Of a stretch of 5,857 nt of DNA, positions 1 to 5,857 are shown in pieces; position 1 is the first letter of the stretch; each line of letters begins with the position of its first letter. The notes under the pieces are model-generated. The model was not told the DNA's origin. It was given only the letters and a program-made list of their open reading frames with translations, and searched no databases. Made by a program: the position numbers and the translations under genes. Origin of the DNA: Bacteroidales bacterium. GTDB lineage: Bacteria > Bacteroidota > Bacteroidia > Bacteroidales > JAADJA01. The stretch lies in contig JAIOTR010000291.1 of the NCBI GenBank assembly GCA_021106665.1, positions 1 through 5,857 on the forward strand, read 5' to 3'.

Positions 1-1236
1 CTCCAACATCACAATATTTGAGAAATTATAAGTACTAACGGGATAACCAAAAACTAATTTTAAATTTTCATCCAGTTTTAAAACTTTTCCATTTACGTTG
101 CTTTTAATTGAAAGGGTTTGAATGCTTTCTTCTTTTTTTGGTTTTCGACCTCGGATTTTCTTCTTTAATGCAACTTTCACTGTATCCAGGATTTCATTAT
201 TATTAATGAGTTCAATTATTAACGAATCCTGATCAATATTTTTCAACCAATAAGTTATTGTATCATTTGTTTTATTTACTTCCTTAATTGACCAGTCTAT
301 ATAGCTATCAGTACCTGCAGGTAGGTTTAAAGGATTTGCTTCGACATTGATAGTTGGTCGTTTGAAAATTAAGTTCATTTGATTATTTTGAGCCAATACG
401 GCTTTTAAAAATCTTTGCACTGAATCAGTTTCCTGAAATAAATATAAATCTAAAAAGCGAAATTCAGGTGACACATTTATAATTGTATCAATTGCTAAAG
501 TGTCAACTATCCCCGTATCCACTGTTTTCGGTTGTATAAAGAACGGATGAGTAAGACTATCAATGAATGCAATCTTTTCATTTGGTTGGTCATATATCAG
601 ATTTCCATTCTGATCCCACAGAACAAATATCTTAAAGTCTTTATCAGGTAGATTATTTAAAATAAATTCTCCCTCTTCATTGGTTTTTGACATATAGTAA
701 GGCCTTACCAATAGAGGCAGTGAATCATAAGGGATAGTGTCGTTATTATCGAGATACAGCATTACGTTATTATCTTCTAAAGTACTTAGGTCAAAAGCTT
801 CGTAAACTTTTCCTTTTAAAGAAAGAGAATCCAAAACATCACCGGTAGAAAATACATATTGAAAATTTGCTATTGGATTGTTTTCAGTTAAATCCACAAT
901 GGCATCCCCGAAAAAAATATTATAAGTAGTATTCTCTTTCAAATCTTCCTTAAACTCCATCACTACCGATTTTCCTTTTAATTTGAATTCAGGTAATTTA
1001 GCCATAGGAGGCGAAATAATTACCTGCTGGTTAATTTCCTTTAACTGAACAAATTCGTTAAAAAAAATTCTGACTTTGTTTGATTTAAAGTTTTTTGAAT
1101 ATTGAGGCGGTTCAGATTTAATAAACTCAGGAGGCTTTGTATCTCGTGGTCCGCCTGAAGGGCTTACCTGATTAGCACACATAATTGCTAAAAAGCTGGA
1201 AGTAATTAATAATAAACCGTTTAATATTCTTTTCAT
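1..1236 (-). CDS. Ig-like (Big_5/SbsA-type) domain lipoprotein, C-terminus cut by window edge
   Basis: The frame is open from ATG 1236-1234 to the left edge (412 codons, no stop). A TAA lies directly before the ATG, so this is the first possible start. Residues 1-19 form a lipoprotein-type signal peptide with C20 as the likely lipidated cysteine; Met at -1 makes the lipobox (L16-A-I-M-C20) non-standard. PSGGPRDTKPP (26-36) is the signature start of a Bacteroidota lipoprotein family. Residues about 34-132 fit a Big_5 Ig-like domain, ending in 'FQYVFSTGD'. About 138-216 resemble a carboxypeptidase-regulatory/Cna-B-like sandwich ('LKGKVYEAFD', then 'EEGEFILNNLPDKDFKIFVL' and a D-x-N-x-N-x-x-x-D-like stretch). 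A lysine/arginine-rich linker (358-368) precedes a further Ig-like segment ending at the edge. Relatives are, from memory, about 500-600 residues, so perhaps 100-200 are missing. The family has no established function; a periplasmic or outer-membrane location is inferred. It lies 38 bases downstream of the deacetylase gene and may be its operon partner. Confidence 0.85.
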   Translation of the reverse strand, partial: MKRILNGLLLITSSFLAIMCANQVSPSGGPRDTKPPEFIKSEPPQYSKNFKSNKVRIFFNEFVQLKEINQQVIISPPMAKLPEFKLKGKSVVMEFKEDLKENTTYNIFFGDAIVDLTENNPIANFQYVFSTGDVLDSLSLKGKVYEAFDLSTLEDNNVMLYLDNNDTIPYDSLPLLVRPYYMSKTNEEGEFILNNLPDKDFKIFVLWDQNGNLIYDQPNEKIAFIDSLTHPFFIQPKTVDTGIVDTLAIDTIINVSPEFRFLDLYLFQETDSVQRFLKAVLAQNNQMNLIFKRPTINVEANPLNLPAGTDSYIDWSIKEVNKTNDTITYWLKNIDQDSLIIELINNNEILDTVKVALKKKIRGRKPKKEESIQTLSIKSNVNGKVLKLDENLKLVFGYPVSTYNFSNIVMLE

Positions 1237-1267
1237 TTAAATTCTATCGTAATAAATACTGTAAAAC

Positions 1268-1291
1268 AAAAAAATCATTGAAATAAATGAT
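1268..1291 (-). terminator. Weak hairpin plus T-tract at the end of the deacetylase gene
   Basis: Read on the minus strand, ATCATT (1291-1286) and AATGAT (1279-1274) form a perfect 6-bp inverted repeat around a 6-base loop. A T-rich run interrupted by one G follows at once (1273-1263). The TGA stop of the deacetylase (1277-1275) lies in the second arm. The geometry resembles an intrinsic terminator, but the stem has only one G-C pair and would be unstable. It could be a partial attenuator between the deacetylase and lipoprotein genes, or chance in AT-rich DNA. Confidence 0.25.
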
Positions 1292-1901
1292 CACCCAAAG
1301 GTTCAAAAATAAAGCCAGATTTTGAAAAATGCTCAAGGTATTTGGGTAAAGTATAGATAATTTTATCAATTGTTTTTAAGTTATCATGAAAAACGATAAT
1401 AGTACCCTTTGTAGTATTCTTTATTGATCTTCTGAGACATTTTTCTTTTGAAATGTTTTTATCAAAATCACCAGGTAACAAAGACCAGAGAATAATTTTA
1501 TATTGATTCTTTAATTTTTTTATTTGTTGTCGGGTTATTTTACCATAAGGTGGTCTGAATAAATTTGATTGCAATACTTCGTTACATTTTTCAATATCAG
1601 CAAAAAATTCCTCAGCGCTGGTTTTATTCCCATTCAGGTGACTGTGTGAATGATTGCCAATAGTATGTCCTTTTTCTCTTATTTGATCTATGATTTTTGA
1701 GTTTTCTTTTGCTTTATTACCAACACAAAAAAAAGTAGCTTTTGCATTATATTGATCCAGAATATCAAGAATTGAAGATGTTGTTCTTTTTCCCGGTCCA
1801 TCATCAAATGTCAGATAAATCTTATTTTCTTTTTCCGGAATTTTCCAAATAAGATCTTTGTAATAATAACTTATAATTTTTGGTGTTTTTACAAAGTACA
1901 T
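1275..1901 (-). CDS. Polysaccharide deacetylase family protein (NodB homology domain, carbohydrate esterase 4 type)
   Basis: This 208-residue protein is almost entirely one NodB domain. CE4 enzymes remove N- or O-acetyl groups from carbohydrates with a metal ion held by Asp-His-His. All five motifs are visible: TFDDGP at 31-36 (D33 catalytic base, D34 metal ligand); HSHSH at 84-88 (H84 and H88 metal ligands); RPPYG at 116-120; W139 followed by D145 in 'LLPGDFD'; and 'IIVFHD' with H172. It should therefore be catalytically competent. There is no signal peptide or membrane segment; the N-terminus 'TPKIISYYYKDLIWKIP' runs straight into the domain, as I recall for a short Bacteroidota subgroup. 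A cytoplasmic place, or a leaderless export route, must be assumed, which leaves peptidoglycan, chitin-like and intracellular sugar substrates all open. Its ATG lies 2 bases after the TAG of the upstream transporter gene, so translation is probably coupled. Confidence 0.92.
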   Translation of the reverse strand: MYFVKTPKIISYYYKDLIWKIPEKENKIYLTFDDGPGKRTTSSILDILDQYNAKATFFCVGNKAKENSKIIDQIREKGHTIGNHSHSHLNGNKTSAEEFFADIEKCNEVLQSNLFRPPYGKITRQQIKKLKNQYKIILWSLLPGDFDKNISKEKCLRRSIKNTTKGTIIVFHDNLKTIDKIIYTLPKYLEHFSKSGFIFEPLGDHLFQ

Positions 1902-1903
1902 AT

Positions 1904-3286
1904 CTATTTTGTGTTTGATGGTAACTCCAGACCATAACCGGACTTTTTGTCTTCTCTTTTCAGAAGGAGTGCGAATACAACTCCTAAAACCCCTAAAAAG
2001 GCCAGCATAAGAATTGCATAGTCATAATTGTAGGAAGCCAATCCATTGGCAACATCTTCCGGTCTCACTCCGGGATTTGTTTTATCAAGTACAATTCCTA
2101 TCAGTAACGGGAATGCCCATAATCCCAGGTTTTGTATTGCGAACATGGTCCCAAAGGCAGAACCAATTCGTTTTTCGTCAACAATTTTGGCCACAGATGG
2201 CCACATAGCTGCCGGTACCAATGAAAAAGCAATTCCAAGAATAATCATCAGTGGAATAGGTGAAATCATTGTCAAGGCAAATGAAAGATGCACAAGCACT
2301 ATTAATATAGATCCAAAAATCATTAATGTTGCGCTACGGCCTTTTTTATCCACAAACAAGCCGACAAGTGGGGTGAAGAAGATTGTTCCCACCGACAGGA
2401 GTGAGGCAATTTTCCCACTCATTTCCGGTAACACTCCAAACTTATTTAAAATAAAATCAGCTGAAAAAGATTGAAAAGGGAAAACTGCAGAATAAAACGT
2501 CATACAGAGCAAGGTGACAAAAATGAAGGATCGATTAGTAACCAATTTAATCAAATCATTCATGTGAAAAACTTCATCCTTGCTTAATAATTTTACTTTA
2601 TTAATCTGTTTATCCAATTTAAGGTCAAATAAGGTATAAACAAGAAATGCCAGTAATGCTATTAAGAGTAACATTGCTGCAAACCAAATAGCAACATTCC
2701 ACGATGAAGCATTGGATGCAATGATTGGAGAGAAATAGAATGCTGCCCAAGAACCTGCCCTGGCTATTCCTATTTTAAACCCAAATGCCATGGCAAGCTC
2801 TTTTCCTTTAAACCATTTTACTATGATTTTACTCACAACTACAATGCTGGTTTCTGCGCCTAAACCAAAAAAGAATCTGCCTAATAACATCATTTTAAGT
2901 TCAGGTGAGTAGCCTGACCAAAAAGAATTCATGAAAGAATATCCTAATCCACCGCTGCGATAATATTCACTGGCTCCGTAGGCAGTTAATAAAGCGCCTC
3001 CTGTCATCATGAAAATAAATAGAAATCCAGTCCGTCGAATTCCGAGCCGATCTAAAATTATTCCTCCCCAAATACACATCAATAAAAAAATGTTGGGAAT
3101 TGAGTAAGCAGAAACAAATAGGCCAAAATCAGTATTTGTGAAATTAAAATGTTCTTCCAGGTCTCTTTTTAGTGGAGAAATTGCATCATAGAAATAATAA
3201 TTTGCTGCCTGTACAAAAGCAACCAGTAAAAGTATACCCCATCGAAGGAAGGTTTTATCTTTAAGCGTTTTAGAAAAATTATTCAT
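1904..3286 (-). CDS. MFS transporter, MFSD1-like, 12 predicted membrane segments
   Basis: This is a 460-residue major facilitator of normal length. Hydrophobic segments lie at roughly 15-33, 54-76, 86-104, 131-151, 165-187, 198-219, then after a charged central loop (220-253) at 254-272, 292-312, 319-338, 343-363, 376-398 and 421-443. Motif A is clear between segments 2 and 3 (GG at 74-75, D79-R80, G82, R84-R85), with a matching D313-K-K-G-R317 in the second half; R137-x3-G-x-G143 follows. Several stretches recall animal MFSD1: Y33-D34 near the end of segment 1, 'WFKGKEL' at 158-164, 'AR-x-GS' at 175-179 and 'GSAFG...QN' near 375-386. MFSD1 is reported to carry dipeptides in lysosomes, so small peptides are a possible substrate, but this is inference from remembered resemblance. 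The ATG is the first after an in-frame TGA at 3301-3299. It is the first gene of a likely minus-strand operon, before the deacetylase. Confidence 0.9.
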   Translation of the reverse strand: MNNFSKTLKDKTFLRWGILLLVAFVQAANYYFYDAISPLKRDLEEHFNFTNTDFGLFVSAYSIPNIFLLMCIWGGIILDRLGIRRTGFLFIFMMTGGALLTAYGASEYYRSGGLGYSFMNSFWSGYSPELKMMLLGRFFFGLGAETSIVVVSKIIVKWFKGKELAMAFGFKIGIARAGSWAAFYFSPIIASNASSWNVAIWFAAMLLLIALLAFLVYTLFDLKLDKQINKVKLLSKDEVFHMNDLIKLVTNRSFIFVTLLCMTFYSAVFPFQSFSADFILNKFGVLPEMSGKIASLLSVGTIFFTPLVGLFVDKKGRSATLMIFGSILIVLVHLSFALTMISPIPLMIILGIAFSLVPAAMWPSVAKIVDEKRIGSAFGTMFAIQNLGLWAFPLLIGIVLDKTNPGVRPEDVANGLASYNYDYAILMLAFLGVLGVVFALLLKREDKKSGYGLELPSNTK

Positions 3287-3584
3287 AAATAAGGTTTTTC
3301 ACTATCTCGTTACAATAAGGATTGTGAGAAATTCGTCAAATTTAGTAAAATCTTTATGTTAACAAGTCAATGTGCAATTTAAATGTATTACCTTTTCTTA
3401 ATTCAAAATTTATTTATTAATTTAGCCCGATTAAATGCACGGGTAACATTTATCATCAGGTCAAGATTCAAAAACTATAAAATCATTATGTGTTTGGTTT
3501 CCCGGCTACTTTGGCAAGAGAATTTGATTTTGTCAAAAATTATAATTGTTAATTTAGAACTAAGTTGGTCTTGTACCGGTTTTT
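3287..3584. other. Divergent intergenic region, no gene supported
   Basis: These 298 bases separate the leftward transporter gene from the rightward giant gene. I find the minus-strand promoter candidate at 3337-3366 and no protein-coding signal. On the plus strand the best elements are imperfect: TATAATTG at 3541-3548 has one mismatch to TAnnTTTG, and no TTG or TTTG lies at proper spacing upstream of it. A small inverted repeat (CCCG 3425-3428 with CGGG 3440-3443) is too short to call. Any plus-strand control element for the giant gene must lie here, because its frame is closed by TAA at 3561-3563 just before its start. Confidence 0.6.
3337..3366 (-). promoter_or_regulatory. Candidate Bacteroidota-type promoter for the MFS-deacetylase(-lipoprotein) genes
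   Basis: On the minus strand, TAAATTTG (3344-3337) matches the Bacteroidota -7 consensus TAnnTTTG exactly. TTG (3365-3363; CTTG with 3366) sits 18 bases upstream, within the TTG-N17-23-TAnnTTTG spacing known from Flavobacterium and slightly short of the Bacteroides TTTG-N19-21 form. Transcription would start near 3330 and give a leader of about 40-45 bases before the ATG at 3286. The position is right for the three leftward genes. An 8-base degenerate match can arise by chance in AT-rich DNA. Confidence 0.5.
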
Positions 3585-5857
3585 ATGAATTTGCCTAAAA
3601 CAGGGTTATATATAATCTTTATTTCGATATTACTTACCTTCTTCAACTTTAACGGCAGAGGGGATGTATATTATTGGATTGGAGGCTCAGGAAACTGGTC
3701 TGATACACTTCATTGGTACTCTGAATCGGGAGGAATACCCACTCAAGAAGATAATGTGTATTTTAATGAAAACTCTTTTACAGAAAAATATCAAACTGTA
3801 AATATTGACATTGTTGCCAGTTGCAAGAATATGGATTGGGGAGCTTGCAATGATGAGCCTGTTCTCATTGGTAATAAAACATTAAACATTGCCGGTTCAT
3901 TAATTCTTGCATCAATAATGACAGTTGAGTATACAGGGAACCTTTATTTTAATGGAAATCTGTCAAATAACCAGTTACAACTACAAGGAATTCTCCTAAA
4001 TTCAAATATTTACTTCACGGGTTCTGGCTTCTGGATACTTTATAGCACCCTTGACATTGGTACTAAAAGTATTTACTTTGAAAACGGGGATTTAGATTTT
4101 TCTGGCAAAGTTATTAATTGCGGCTCATTTTATTCAGTTTCAAGCAATGACAGAACTATTAATATAGAGTCCGCTGAAGTAAACATTCTTGCTGATCATG
4201 GTGCATGGTCGGTAGATGACCAGTTAGAATTAATGGCAGAAAATTCTATTTTGACTTTCGATAATTCAAATTTCTTTTCACAGAGTAGTTTTGCGGGTAG
4301 TAGCCATGCTTACGGGCATGTAGTTTTTTACAACGATGCAACCATTACCGGAAATAATTCATTTGAAAGTTTATACTTTCATGCTAACCATAAATATGAG
4401 CTTGAAGGAGGCCATACCCAAACATTGAATGGAAATTTGTTTGCAAGGGGATGTTCCGGATTAATTGATATCAAATCTACTAATAATAATCATGCGAATA
4501 TTGCCAGTAACAATGGAAATATAAATGTATCTTTTGTTATTTTAGAATCAATAAATGCAGCCAATCCACCCCTCTTTGAATTTAATGCTTACTATTCAAT
4601 TGATAATGGCAATAATCAGGGTGTCAATATTTATACTGAAATAAGGGAAATGTATTGGATTAACGGAACAGGAAATTGGACAGATACTACACACTGGACA
4701 TCAAACCCTGTTAATGAAGATTCTGACTGCCTGCCATTGCCATTCGAAAATGTGTATTTTGACGACAACTCTTTTATTGCTGAAGATACTGTAAAAGTTG
4801 ATATCCCCAGGATTCAGTGCAATAATATGACATGGTCGGGCAATAAAAAACCAATATTCAGAAATGAAATGGCTTCTCAATTGGATATTTTTGGTTCACT
4901 GGAATTTACTCCATTTATGGATAATTTCTTTAATGGACCTATTTTCTTTAAGGACACGCTTGGAGGGAAAACTGTTAAAACTGCGAACAGAGAATTCAAT
5001 AATAATCTTCATTTTCTTGGAAACAATGGAGGATGGACCATTTACGACAGCTTAAAAGTTGAAGGTTCAATTGTTTTTGAAAGAGGCAACCTTGACATTA
5101 ATGATAATTATTTATGTTGCTACACTTTTCATGCAGATACAAATTCATTCAGAACACTTAATCTTGGAACAGCAGAAATCGATATTACAAGGTCATCTCC
5201 TTATCCTGCCTGGAGTATAAATCATGAAAACCTTGAATTTGATGGTGATAATACTATCATTGACTTTACAGCGAATGGTGCAACTTTATATAATTATGGA
5301 GGAGAGGATACAGCAAAATATTTTAATGTGAAATTTAGTTTTGATGTTGGTACGCCAAGATTGTATACTTATTCTAATATATATTCGGTTTTTCATAGAG
5401 TATCATTTAATAGTAATGGTTCAATTTTAGGAAACAATATGTTTGATACCCTGTCCTTTTCACCTGGGAATTATTATAATTTAGCAGCAGGAAACACGCA
5501 AACTATTAATTATGAAGTTTTTCCTACCGGCTTTTGTGATGGACCAATATTGATCCAATCAGCGACCAACGGAACACAAGCAAGGTTTGAAAAAGAAAGT
5601 GATACACTTTTAGTAAATAATACTTCATTAAGAGATATTAGTACAACAGGTGATGCAGTATTTATAGCTGAAAATTCTGTTGACCTCGGTAACAATAGCG
5701 GCTGGGATACTATTCTTGTTTCTGCACCCGGAAAACTGTTTTGGGTTGCTGGTACAGGTGATTGGAGTGATATGGAACATTGGTCTTTGATAAGTGGTGG
5801 TATTGGTGGGCAATGTATTCCTACTCCATTTGATACAGTGATTTTTGATCAGAATTC
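3585..5857 (+). CDS. Large secreted repeat protein of the 'W-G-x-G-x-W' Bacteroidota type, 3' end cut by window edge
   Basis: The frame is open from ATG 3585 to the right edge (757 codons plus two bases of a Ser codon). The start is fixed by an in-frame TAA at 3561-3563 with no other ATG between. Residues 1-7 plus a hydrophobic stretch at 8-20 look like a Sec signal peptide, cleaved around 24-26. The mature part is Asn-, Ser-, Thr- and aromatic-rich and predicted all-beta. It consists of tandem units, each opening with an aromatic-W-x-x-G-x-G-x-W-x-D-x-x-H-W head (W31, W358, W720), then P-x4-V-x-F and D/N-x-N-S-F. Such units are known, from memory, in very large Bacteroidota surface proteins that end in a type IX secretion sorting or gliding-motility-associated C-terminal domain; that end is not in the window. 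No catalytic motif is seen. A role as adhesin, matrix or surface-layer component is inference. It is transcribed away from the transporter operon, so it is probably an independent unit. Confidence 0.85.
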   Translation, partial: MNLPKTGLYIIFISILLTFFNFNGRGDVYYWIGGSGNWSDTLHWYSESGGIPTQEDNVYFNENSFTEKYQTVNIDIVASCKNMDWGACNDEPVLIGNKTLNIAGSLILASIMTVEYTGNLYFNGNLSNNQLQLQGILLNSNIYFTGSGFWILYSTLDIGTKSIYFENGDLDFSGKVINCGSFYSVSSNDRTINIESAEVNILADHGAWSVDDQLELMAENSILTFDNSNFFSQSSFAGSSHAYGHVVFYNDATITGNNSFESLYFHANHKYELEGGHTQTLNGNLFARGCSGLIDIKSTNNNHANIASNNGNINVSFVILESINAANPPLFEFNAYYSIDNGNNQGVNIYTEIREMYWINGTGNWTDTTHWTSNPVNEDSDCLPLPFENVYFDDNSFIAEDTVKVDIPRIQCNNMTWSGNKKPIFRNEMASQLDIFGSLEFTPFMDNFFNGPIFFKDTLGGKTVKTANREFNNNLHFLGNNGGWTIYDSLKVEGSIVFERGNLDINDNYLCCYTFHADTNSFRTLNLGTAEIDITRSSPYPAWSINHENLEFDGDNTIIDFTANGATLYNYGGEDTAKYFNVKFSFDVGTPRLYTYSNIYSVFHRVSFNSNGSILGNNMFDTLSFSPGNYYNLAAGNTQTINYEVFPTGFCDGPILIQSATNGTQARFEKESDTLLVNNTSLRDISTTGDAVFIAENSVDLGNNSGWDTILVSAPGKLFWVAGTGDWSDMEHWSLISGGIGGQCIPTPFDTVIFDQN
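3669..4652 (+). repeat. Protein repeat unit 1 of the giant gene (residues 29-356)
   Basis: The unit is 328 residues. The head is W31-x-G-G-S-G-N-W38-x-D40-x-x-H43-W44, followed by P52, V58-x-F60 and N63-S64-F65. The next conserved block is C80-x-N-M-x-W85. Further on come a 'GDLDFSG' strand, 'RTINIESAEVNI', 'AWSVDD', 'HTQTLN' (277-282), C290 and the tail D340-x-G-N-N344. It lacks the Cys that units 2 and 3 carry just before the head Pro, and has C88 instead. The tail reads G-V where unit 2 has G-W. Confidence 0.75.
4653..5738 (+). repeat. Protein repeat unit 2 of the giant gene (residues 357-718)
   Basis: The unit is 362 residues, about 34 longer than unit 1. Its head is W358-x-N-G-T-G-N-W365-x-D367-x-x-H370-W371, then C382-L-P384, V390-x-F392 and D393-x-N-S-F397. 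The same blocks follow in the same order as in unit 1: C412-x-N-M-x-W417, 'GNLDIND', 'RTLNLGTAEIDI', 'AWSINH', 'NTQTIN' (637-642), C651 and tail D700-x-G-N-N-S-G-W707. Identity is confined to these blocks, so the duplication is old. Confidence 0.75.
5739..5857 (+). repeat. Start of protein repeat unit 3 of the giant gene (residues 719 onward, cut)
   Basis: Only the head is present: W720-x-A-G-T-G-D-W727-S-D729-x-x-H732-W733, C744-I-P746, D750-x-V-x-F754 and D755-x-N757 followed by a Ser codon cut after two bases. It aligns with heads 1 and 2 and shows that the array continues past the window. Confidence 0.75.

Noticed and set aside
2014..2474. Two overlapping plus-strand open frames (2014-2208 and 2046-2474)
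   Set aside because: They lie antisense within the transporter gene, whose protein has clear membrane segments and MFS motifs. The plus-strand translations show no recognisable features.
3425..3443. CCCG/CGGG inverted repeat as an operator or hairpin
   Set aside because: It has only four paired bases around a loop of about 12; such a match is expected by chance in 298 bases.
3541..3548. TATAATTG as a promoter -7 element for the giant gene
   Set aside because: It has one mismatch to TAnnTTTG, and no TTG or TTTG lies at 17-23 bases upstream (the nearby ones are at about 8, 14 and 27).
3383..3598. 71-codon plus-strand open frame in the intergenic region
   Set aside because: The translation is what AT-rich DNA gives by chance (many Ile, Leu and Asn), with no family resemblance, and its end overlaps the well-supported start of the giant gene in another frame.
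4864..5055. 63-codon plus-strand open frame
   Set aside because: It is a shifted-frame shadow inside the giant repeat gene, whose reading frame runs unbroken through it.
5510..5813. Two minus-strand open frames (5510-5695 and 5628-5813)
   Set aside because: Both are antisense to the giant repeat gene, overlap each other, and show no domain or start-site support.
5852..5857. EcoRI site (GAATTC) exactly at the right edge, as if a cloning junction
   Set aside because: The same hexamer occurs inside the window (for example near 985 and 4989) within intact genes, and the giant gene's frame stays open and family-like up to the edge, so chance explains it.

Overview
The window looks like chromosomal DNA from a member of the Bacteroidota. 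The DNA is AT-rich and none of the four genes has a Shine-Dalgarno-like sequence before its start. The one clear promoter candidate has the TAnnTTTG element typical of this phylum. The gene content points the same way: an Ig-like-domain lipoprotein with the phylum's characteristic 'PSGGPxDTxPP' start, a short signal-less NodB-type deacetylase, and a very large secreted protein built from W-G-x-G-x-W repeat units. A finer placement is not possible from this sequence alone.

Layout. Three genes lie on the minus strand and read leftwards from 3286 to the left edge: an MFSD1-like MFS transporter (3286 to 1904), a polysaccharide-deacetylase-family protein (1901 to 1275), and an Ig-like-domain lipoprotein (1236 to beyond base 1; 412 residues visible, C-terminus missing). 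The first two are separated by 2 bases and are almost certainly cotranscribed. The third follows after 38 bases, with a weak hairpin plus T-tract in between. A 298-base divergent intergenic region (3287-3584) carries a plausible promoter for the minus-strand genes. On the plus strand, a gene starting at 3585 runs off the right edge (757 complete codons visible, no stop). It encodes a signal peptide and then two complete, diverged tandem units of about 330-360 residues and the start of a third.

The two edge genes together cover about 60% of the window. Both are open to the window boundary, so a caller that requires both a start and a stop would miss them.

How they may work together. The minus-strand genes all look envelope-related: an inner-membrane transporter, a carbohydrate-modifying enzyme and an outer-membrane or periplasmic lipoprotein. 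No pathway can be named from the sequence. The plus-strand protein is probably exported and displayed at the surface or released, most likely through the type IX secretion system, but the C-terminal sorting domain that would show this lies outside the window. I see no mobile element, CRISPR array, RNA gene or defence system. The most interesting object is the giant repeat protein.
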